Positions 6,139 to 11,136 of a stretch of DNA of 11,136 bases are shown here, one piece after another. Position 1 is the stretch's first letter. Each line of letters begins with the position of its first letter. The translations under genes were made by a program, and so were the position numbers. Source of the DNA: DATDYQ01 sp035288965 (GTDB lineage: Archaea > Nanobdellota > Nanobdellia > SCGC-AAA011-G17 > JAGVZF01). The DNA lies in NCBI GenBank assembly GCA_035288965.1, contig DATDYQ010000065.1, positions 1 through 11,136 on the forward strand. The letters are read 5' to 3'. The notes beneath the pieces were generated by a model. The model made no database searches. It was not told where the DNA came from and was given only the letters and a program-made list of their open reading frames with translations.

Positions 6139-6330
6139 ATGAGGAATGCAAATCTTGTTTTATTTGCTCTTATGATATTAACTTATGGGTTTACCTTAAA
6201 TCTATTTAATCCAGCGGAAAGTATACAGAGATCACCAATACGTCCAGAACTTATTGTTGGTTTTATTGCTATATTTTTTATATTCTTTATAGCTTGGATT
6301 ATAACCCTAAAGGGTTTTTTTATGAGTTAG
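6139..6330 (+). CDS. Two-TM mini-protein next to the sortase-like gene
   Basis: A 63-aa product starting MRNANLVLFALMILTYG, with two TM helices (about 4-18 and 38-57) joined by a short polar loop containing NPAESIQRSPIRPE. An in-frame ATG at 6103 would add MIKRKKRDKVLL and overlap the sortase-like gene by 26 nt. Neither start has a convincing SD, and translation is probably coupled to the upstream gene, which ends 10 nt before ATG 6139. Its last 11 bp overlap tail-to-tail with the coiled-coil gene on the other strand. I do not recognise a family. Co-transcription suggests an accessory or partner of the sortase-like protein, which is inference. Confidence 0.6.
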   Translation: MRNANLVLFALMILTYGFTLNLFNPAESIQRSPIRPELIVGFIAIFFIFFIAWIITLKGFFMS

Positions 6331-7189
6331 TTTTTTGATAGATCATTAAATCTTCTGTTGTTAACTTTTGCTTATTTTTCAATTTTTCTTCTACATTCCT
6401 AAACTTCTGTTTTAAGATTGCCTGATCTTCATCCTTTTTTTGTTTTAATTTTTCTCTTCTGATATCATGCTCTTTTTCATCTATGGTTCTTATTTTGTTT
6501 ATTTTGTCTTTTATTTGTGCAATTATTATAGAATATTCTTTTTTCTTTTCTATGAAATTATTAAATGCCGCTTCTTGTTCTTTTTTTATAATTTCTATCT
6601 CTTTTGATGATTTAAAGAAATCTTCATAATCATCTTGAGATTTATGGTCTCTTATTTTAAAGATTAATTCTCTGAATTGTTTTCTTTTTGCTTCTATTTG
6701 TTTTGACAATGTGTTTTGTTCATCAATAATTTTTGATATTGAAACAGATTCTCTTAATTTCTTTTTAAGCTCATTTACTTGTTTCATCATTTTTTTTTCT
6801 GTTTCGAATGATACTGCATCTGTTTGAATTTTCATTTCTAAAGACTCAAGTTTATTTTTTAATTCAGAAGGATCAAAATCTAAATGTAGTTTTTGAATAA
6901 TTTCTTTTTTTGTTTTATTAAGTTGTTTAGCTTTTTTAATAAGATCTTCTATCTCTTTTTTAAGTTGATATTTGTTATTTTTAATATTTTGTGATATTAT
7001 ATTTGATTTATCTTTTGATGATTTAATAACTTTTATTTCCTTTATCTTGTTAGAAATTGTTATTTTTAGATCCTCTTTTTTTTTAAACCATTCTTCTTTT
7101 TCCTTAGATATCTTTTCTAGTTTAATTTTTAGTTCTTTTATTTCATCTTTTAATGTTTTTAGTTCATCGCTTTTCATTTTAATATGCAT
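6320..7189 (-). CDS. Long coiled-coil protein, COG1340-like
   Basis: About 289 aa, almost wholly Lys/Glu/Ile-rich heptad-like helix with no membrane segment or Cys. It resembles the uncharacterised archaeal coiled-coil family COG1340, including the central block LEMKIQTDAVSFETEKKMMK, which marks a turn between long helices in that family. A cytosolic structural or scaffold role is likely, but no biochemical function is established. The start is uncertain: ATG 7189 is chosen; ATG 7177 (MKSDELK) and TTG 7207 are alternatives, and none has an SD. It follows the glycosidase-like gene by 18 nt or less and is probably the third gene of the regulator operon, translated by coupling. Its end overlaps the convergent mini-protein gene by 11 bp. 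Confidence 0.72.
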   Translation of the reverse strand: MHIKMKSDELKTLKDEIKELKIKLEKISKEKEEWFKKKEDLKITISNKIKEIKVIKSSKDKSNIISQNIKNNKYQLKKEIEDLIKKAKQLNKTKKEIIQKLHLDFDPSELKNKLESLEMKIQTDAVSFETEKKMMKQVNELKKKLRESVSISKIIDEQNTLSKQIEAKRKQFRELIFKIRDHKSQDDYEDFFKSSKEIEIIKKEQEAAFNNFIEKKKEYSIIIAQIKDKINKIRTIDEKEHDIRREKLKQKKDEDQAILKQKFRNVEEKLKNKQKLTTEDLMIYQKTNS

Positions 7190-7207
7190 TTGATATATAA
7201 TAGGCAA

Positions 7208-9802
7208 TTAATGTAATTTCTTCCTATTTTTAAAGATTATGTAACTGTTAAATATTACTACTAATGCCATTAGAATTAAGGTTAGAATACCTATGAAGAT
7301 AAAGGTTTTTACATTTTCTTCACCTGGGAAAATTGTTGGAAGCCTTAATCCTGTTTCATTCTTTGTTTCATTTTGTTGAATTGGTAATTGAACTGTAACA
7401 TTTGGCTGAGTTTTGTTTATTGTCGGAATGGTAGGAATACCTTCAGAACCGCCTCCTCCACCTGGGCTGCCACCGCCTCCGCTTCCAGGGCTTCCTCCAC
7501 CTGGTGGGGAGTTTGTTATACACCCTGTAGGAGAATCTGTTGTTAGATTAATATTATTAATTCCTCTTTGAGTTATTTGTTTTGATGTGATAAGCACATT
7601 ATCAATGTAAATGTCTATCATATCTTGAGATGAAAATCCTTGGACAGTGTAATTATAGAAGTTATTTAATGAATTTGAAATAAATGTTCCACTATCTATT
7701 GCATTATGAACTCTAAATTCTATTGGTGTATCAACTTGTGTAAATATCCCTGAAGGATAAACACTTGGATTGCAGATAATATTACCATAAAAGTTTTCAT
7801 GATCTAAATATTCTTGTCTAACTAAAATTGCTCCTTCATTGTTTTTTAGATCTATCACTGTAATCGGTCCGAAAAATGAATTATTATATAATAATCTATA
7901 GAACTTTTTTCCAGTTGGTAATGCTGTTAATGTATTAGATGGAGCACGGAAATTTTGATCAAATACAAATTTAGTGTTGGCAGTACCTCCTAAAACATAA
8001 ATGCCTGTACTAATTCCTTCTAAGTTATTTGTTATTACAAGATAATCTGGGTAGCTAACTGAATCATCTGTTGTCCAATCTGGATCAAAATCGGAAGTAG
8101 ATGCATTAATTTCTGTAGTTTGAATATTTATTTCATTAGCTATTTGTTTTGTAGTAAATGTCCCTGAAGATGGAAATGTAATCGTTATTGTGCTTGTATG
8201 ATCTGTATAAAAAACCATTAATTGTAATGTTTCTCCTGCATTTATTGTATATGGCTCATGGTTTCTAGCTATAATTCTTGTATAGTTAAGTACAGAACCA
8301 CCAAGGCCACGCATTTTTGATAATATCAATGCATTTTCATAATCTCTTGCATAAATATATGATGGTCTAAGGTTTGTTGAAGGATCATATGGCTTATCAT
8401 ACTCATATGGAAGATTTGTATTTAACTTTTTGAATACATCTTGCTTGTTTAATATGTTTGGAACTGGTTTGCCAATATCAAATTCTGATTGATTAACCCA
8501 TGCATAATCTATTGTTTTTCTTCCATTTTGTATAATTTGACCATTTGAAGTATCTTTATACATAAAGTATAAATTTTTATTATTAATTAAATAAAATTGG
8601 GTTAATAAAAATTCTTTTCCTCTATCTGTTGATTGGTAGTAATCTTCGGCGCCAATTAAATAGAATGTTTTATTATAATTTAATGACATATTTAATACCT
8701 GAACTGAAAATGTAGCAAAATATAGTTCATAGTATGAAACTTGAATATTTTTATTTATCTTATCATAATATTCATATGGATACCAAATTTCTAATAAAGT
8801 ATCATTAATATATTGTATGTTCTTTTTTAAATAAAGATTATTAAAGAACCAGGTTGGGTGTATGAAGTTTGCTATAACTTTAAAATCTCTTCCAGAATAA
8901 ACATCTAAAGAACTCTTAAATAAATTGATTCCATCATACATTTCTTGAATTCTTGGATGATTGCTATCTAAGGGAATGTTAAGATACTCATGAGTTTTAT
9001 CATAGTTTAGATCTGTTGGTGGATAGAAGAATGCGTTATCAAAGAACATTGCTTCTCTTTGAACGCCATTAATGTTTAATAAGTTTAAAATTTGAACTGT
9101 TTCATAATCAAACCATAATGGACTTGTTATATTTGATGCTTTCCAAGTTGCAAGCCAATAATCTGGAATTCTTGATTGATCTAGTGAATTTGCTGTAGCA
9201 GGAGGATTACAAACTGGAGAACAGGCAGGATTATAACCACGGGTATTAAGAAAAGTTCCAGAAACATCATAGTAAGAATCATCTTGGATATAATGTAAAT
9301 AAAAGTCTTCTATATTAGTACAACCACCTATATTTAAGCAATAATTTGGAATATCTATAGACTGTTCATTGTCTGTATAAGCTGTCGGGTTTTTATATAA
9401 TGAAACTCTTATTTGTGGATTTGTTTGTTTTAATAAAGGAGCATATGATGTATGTGAAAATGCTAAATCATAATGTTTGGCTTTAAAAATTGTATCTTGA
9501 TTATCTAAATCTTGTTTTAAATCATATAAAAATAATTTAATATGTGGGTAATTTGAACAAGTTCCATCATCTTGAACATAATAAGGAGATGGACAACCAC
9601 AAGCTGTACTATTTTGAGTTAATAATCCTTCGTTGCAATATAATGGGAGAGTTGTTGAACATTGATCTACTAAAGTTCCATCTACACAAACAGATGGAGC
9701 TCTTTTTAATGGAATTTGTTGAGTTAGGGTTAAAAATAGGATTACTAAAATTGCAACTAATAAAATTACAATATCCTTTGTGTATTGTTTATTTTTTTTC
9801 AT
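7208..9802 (-). CDS. Surface-anchored glycoside-hydrolase-like protein
   Basis: This is an 864-aa protein with an N-terminal TM or signal anchor (about 10-28), a Cys-rich segment (39-82), and a domain from about 86 that reads like the TIM barrels of putative glycoside hydrolases (GHL15/DUF4015/GH114-like). The matching points are YDLAFSHTSY, PQIRVSLYKNP, a W-rich strand, MFFDNAFFYPP (Asp255), LIGAEDYY (Glu386), YARDYENALIL and late KFYRLLYNNSFFGPITV with EGAILVRQ. Asp255 and Glu386 are candidate acidic residues only. Between the last two blocks sits a separate domain of about 110 residues (516-625). A beta-rich module (about 678-760), a Gly/Ser/Pro linker (767-786), a Thr/Asn stretch with sequons NKT, NVT and NET, and a TM helix (about 832-857) followed by FKNRKKLH complete it. 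That tail could be a plain anchor or a sorting signal. It overlaps the upstream regulator gene by 14 bp and has no SD. Extracellular location is well supported; the activity is inferred. Confidence 0.75.
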   Translation of the reverse strand: MKKNKQYTKDIVILLVAILVILFLTLTQQIPLKRAPSVCVDGTLVDQCSTTLPLYCNEGLLTQNSTACGCPSPYYVQDDGTCSNYPHIKLFLYDLKQDLDNQDTIFKAKHYDLAFSHTSYAPLLKQTNPQIRVSLYKNPTAYTDNEQSIDIPNYCLNIGGCTNIEDFYLHYIQDDSYYDVSGTFLNTRGYNPACSPVCNPPATANSLDQSRIPDYWLATWKASNITSPLWFDYETVQILNLLNINGVQREAMFFDNAFFYPPTDLNYDKTHEYLNIPLDSNHPRIQEMYDGINLFKSSLDVYSGRDFKVIANFIHPTWFFNNLYLKKNIQYINDTLLEIWYPYEYYDKINKNIQVSYYELYFATFSVQVLNMSLNYNKTFYLIGAEDYYQSTDRGKEFLLTQFYLINNKNLYFMYKDTSNGQIIQNGRKTIDYAWVNQSEFDIGKPVPNILNKQDVFKKLNTNLPYEYDKPYDPSTNLRPSYIYARDYENALILSKMRGLGGSVLNYTRIIARNHEPYTINAGETLQLMVFYTDHTSTITITFPSSGTFTTKQIANEINIQTTEINASTSDFDPDWTTDDSVSYPDYLVITNNLEGISTGIYVLGGTANTKFVFDQNFRAPSNTLTALPTGKKFYRLLYNNSFFGPITVIDLKNNEGAILVRQEYLDHENFYGNIICNPSVYPSGIFTQVDTPIEFRVHNAIDSGTFISNSLNNFYNYTVQGFSSQDMIDIYIDNVLITSKQITQRGINNINLTTDSPTGCITNSPPGGGSPGSGGGGSPGGGGGSEGIPTIPTINKTQPNVTVQLPIQQNETKNETGLRLPTIFPGEENVKTFIFIGILTLILMALVVIFNSYIIFKNRKKLH

Positions 9803-9929
9803 TTTTTATTAATAAATCTATAGCTGATTCAACAAAATGAGAACGATTACGAAATTTTTTATTTTTTAGAATTAAATCTATCTCTTTTATTATTTCTTTG
9901 TCTAAGGTTATTGAAATACGTTCTTTCAT
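9789..9929 (-). CDS. Ribbon-helix-helix (CopG/Arc-type) regulator
   Basis: A 46-aa complete frame, MKERISITLDKEIIKEID and on to NRSHFVESAIDLLIKNEKK. It has the RHH layout: a short basic-polar beta strand (ERISITL, residues 3-9), helix 1 (DKEIIKEIDLILKN), a turn with FRNRS, and helix 2 (HFVESAIDLLIKN). Members dimerise and insert the paired strand into the DNA major groove. The TATA box is centred 28 nt before the ATG with no SD, indicating a leaderless mRNA. Its last 14 bp overlap the start of the glycosidase-like gene, so they form one operon. A 13-bp inverted repeat covers its own promoter, suggesting autorepression. This length is near the minimum for the family but complete. Confidence 0.85.
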   Translation of the reverse strand: MKERISITLDKEIIKEIDLILKNKKFRNRSHFVESAIDLLIKNEKK

Positions 9930-9930
9930 A

Positions 9931-9967
9931 GTATTATTTTATAATATTTAATCATATAAAGTAATAC
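9931..9967. promoter_or_regulatory. Inverted-repeat operator over the regulator promoter
   Basis: GTATTA-T-TTTATA (9931-9943) and TATAAA-G-TAATAC (9955-9967) are 13-bp arms with one T/G mismatch around an 11-nt spacer. The right arm contains the TATA box (minus-strand CTTTATATG, 9953-9961). The left arm abuts the predicted start site next to ATG 9929. A protein bound here would block TBP and RNA polymerase. The obvious candidate binder is the RHH protein encoded immediately downstream. Confidence 0.6.
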
Positions 9968-10049
9968 TTTTATTATTTAAAGGTTTGGTTTTTGTAAAGA
10001 AAGAAGATAAGGTAAATGGATCAGAAATTATTTTTAGATAGAAGGATAA

Positions 10050-10586
10050 TTATAATAAACCAATATTAGAATGTTTTTGAGCCCAATCAATTAAATTTTT
10101 ATATCTATCTTGGGGAGTATCTATGCCCACTAATCCCCCATATTCTACAACAACTTTAGCTTTAAAGTTAACGGAAAATATTTTTAATTTAAAATTACCA
10201 TCTTTAGTTGAATTAATTTTAACATTATCATGCAATCTTATTCTTAATGAATCTTTATCAAGTTCTGGTTTTTCAAGACGAGATATCAAACCCATATGAT
10301 TCCAATCATAATGCTCCCATACTATTTCATCAAGAAGTTTATAAAAATCTTCTAGTTTAGATATTTTATAAGACAGATCAAAATATTCGCTATTAGCTCC
10401 AAAAATTCTACTAAATATCTTTGGTTGTATCTTTTTATCTATAGCTATTACATCATCTAAACTATATGTCATTGAAAGGTTTTGTTTTATATTTAATCTT
10501 TTTTTATATATCTTATCAAATTCTGTACCAACTGAATTTATGCTTAGATATGTTTCTTTTTCGAATAAGTCTCTTAGATTTACCAT
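10050..10586 (-). CDS. Hypothetical protein, 178 aa
   Basis: I do not recognise a family. The protein has no signal peptide, TM segment or Cys and is probably cytosolic. The N-terminal half looks helical (MVNLRDLFEKE onward) with SKLEDFYKLLDEIVWEHYDW near 76-95. The C-terminal half looks beta-rich (FKLKIFSVNFKAKVVVEYGG), ending in a helix with NLIDWAQKHS. ATG 10586 is preferred over ATG 10595, because a TATA box (10608-10615) is centred about 26 nt upstream and no SD is present, as for a leaderless mRNA. It is transcribed separately from the ribosomal operon upstream (117 bp gap) and from the regulator operon downstream. Confidence 0.7.
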   Translation of the reverse strand: MVNLRDLFEKETYLSINSVGTEFDKIYKKRLNIKQNLSMTYSLDDVIAIDKKIQPKIFSRIFGANSEYFDLSYKISKLEDFYKLLDEIVWEHYDWNHMGLISRLEKPELDKDSLRIRLHDNVKINSTKDGNFKLKIFSVNFKAKVVVEYGGLVGIDTPQDRYKNLIDWAQKHSNIGLL

Positions 10587-10607
10587 AATAAACATATTAT
10601 AGAAAAA

Positions 10608-10615
10608 TATAAATA
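10608..10615 (-). promoter_or_regulatory. TATA box of the 178-aa gene
   Basis: Minus-strand TATTTATA is centred about 26 nt before the A of ATG 10586, and the stretch between holds no SD, so a leaderless transcript is predicted. Confidence 0.5.
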
Positions 10616-10683
10616 ACTTTCCATTATAAATTCTAAAATTTTCACAAACTATAAGTTCTAAAACTAATAGAATTGGCTAGACT

Positions 10684-10703
10684 AATTAAAATATAAAAAG
10701 TGT
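10684..10703 (-). terminator. T-rich end of the ribosomal stalk operon
   Basis: Directly after the P1/L12 stop codon the minus strand reads ACACTTTTTATATTTTAATT, with no hairpin. T-rich runs of this kind serve as archaeal terminators. The call rests only on base composition and position. Confidence 0.35.
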
Positions 10704-10985
10704 CTAACCAAACAATGCCCCAAGGCCTGCCGCAGCTTGAGTATCATCTTTCTTTTCTTCTTTCTTTTTCTCTTCTGCTTTTGGTGCTGCTTGTGTTGCT
10801 GCTGGCATTATAGCTGCTTCTTTTATTGCTGCGTCTATATCAACGCCGTCTAAAGCTGCTACTAAGGCTTTCATTCTTCCCTCTTCAGGAGAACCGCCTG
10901 CTGCTTGTAATGTTTTCTTTACATTTTCTTCGTTTACAGGCTTACCAAGCTTGTGCAACAACATTGCTGTGTATATGTATTCCAT
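10704..10985 (-). CDS. rpl12: Ribosomal protein P1 (archaeal L12)
   Basis: A 93-aa archaeal-type P1/L12 stalk protein. The N-terminal dimerisation helices start MEYIYTAMLLHKLGKPVNEE and continue to about residue 63. An Ala/Lys/Glu hinge (PKAEEKKKEEKK) follows, and the conserved tail AAAGLGALFG, which recruits translation factors, ends it. Several dimers bind L10 on the large subunit. GGAGGT (10991-10996) lies 5 nt before the ATG, which fixes the start. It begins 12 nt after the stop of the upstream gene, in the usual archaeal L10-L12 order. Length and tail are normal. Confidence 0.95.
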   Translation of the reverse strand: MEYIYTAMLLHKLGKPVNEENVKKTLQAAGGSPEEGRMKALVAALDGVDIDAAIKEAAIMPAATQAAPKAEEKKKEEKKDDTQAAAGLGALFG

Positions 10986-10990
10986 GTTTT

Positions 10991-10996
10991 ACCTCC
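10991..10996 (-). promoter_or_regulatory. Shine-Dalgarno of rpl12
   Basis: Minus-strand GGAGGT lies in the 12-nt gap between the upstream stop and ATG 10985, giving independent initiation of the stalk protein, which is needed in several copies per ribosome. Confidence 0.75.
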
Positions 10997-10997
10997 A

Positions 10998-11136
10998 CTA
11001 AAACTTTCCTTCCCTTATTTTTTGATCTTGAAGATGTTTAAGCACATCATGGGCTATCTTTCCTTCTTCTGTAACATTCCCTTCAGTTTGTTCCAATCCT
11101 GTTTTTTTATTTTCTTGTTTTTTATCTTTATGTTTT
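10998..11136 (-). CDS. Probable ribosomal protein L10, C-terminal end only
   Basis: Only the last 45 residues lie in the window: a Lys/Glu-rich stretch, then GNVTEEGKIAHDVLKHLQDQ and KIREGKF before the TAG at 10998-11000. The call as L10 (uL10/P0) rests mainly on the standard archaeal gene order ahead of P1/L12, with a 12-nt gap. A charged tail with a short helix fits archaeal L10. The acidic GALFG ending that many archaeal L10 proteins share with L12 is absent here. Confidence 0.55.
   Translation of the reverse strand, partial: KHKDKKQENKKTGLEQTEGNVTEEGKIAHDVLKHLQDQKIREGKF

Noticed and set aside
7445..7504. CRISPR or DNA repeat in the GC-rich patch
   Set aside because: It encodes the Gly/Ser/Pro linker of the 864-aa protein; units are irregular and there are no spacers.
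9544..9840. 98-codon plus-strand frame over the start of the 864-aa gene
   Set aside because: Antisense to both the surface-protein signal anchor and the RHH gene, which are better supported.
10826..11041. 71-codon plus-strand frame over rpl12
   Set aside because: Antisense shadow of a clear ribosomal protein gene.

Overview
The window looks archaeal and most likely comes from a DPANN lineage of the Pacearchaeota/Woesearchaeota type. Supporting signs are an archaeal-type ribosomal protein P1/L12 ending in the GALFG tail, TATA-box promoters, very low GC, small compact genes, an exosortase/archaeosortase-family protein, and many secreted Cys-containing proteins with Ig-like or Gly-rich segments. 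The lineage is inferred; the archaeal assignment is well supported.

Region 1 (1-5071, minus strand) is a surface-protein island of four genes. In transcription order these are a 358-aa secreted protein (3995-5071), a 553-aa Ig-like repeat protein (2242-3903), an ungapped paralogue of the first (1006-2082), and a secreted protein cut by the window edge (1-779). The paralogues are about 76% identical by hand count. At least three of the four have their own TATA box and a strong Shine-Dalgarno (SD) sequence. The 358-aa gene at 3995 has a long leader with four hairpins and a hairpin/T-tract terminator.

Region 2 (5072-6330) is a 496-bp divergent intergenic region followed on the plus strand by a small exosortase/archaeosortase-family membrane protein with visible Cys, Arg and His motifs, and then a two-TM mini-protein.

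Region 3 (6320-9967, minus strand) is a compact operon: a 46-aa ribbon-helix-helix regulator, overlapping a large cell-surface protein with a glycoside-hydrolase-like barrel (864 aa), then a long coiled-coil protein of the COG1340 type. The regulator's promoter is covered by a 13-bp inverted repeat, a natural candidate for autoregulation. The 864-aa protein ends in a linker, a TM segment and basic residues, so it is a candidate client of the neighbouring sortase-like enzyme.

Region 4 (10050-11136, minus strand) is an unrecognised 178-aa protein and the end of the ribosomal stalk operon, probably L10 followed by P1/L12.

Two start strategies coexist. The surface genes and L12 have strong SD sequences. 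The sortase-like gene, the regulator and the 178-aa gene have a TATA box 25-28 nt before the ATG and no SD, which is the signature of leaderless mRNAs. All functions are read from sequence alone without database searches.
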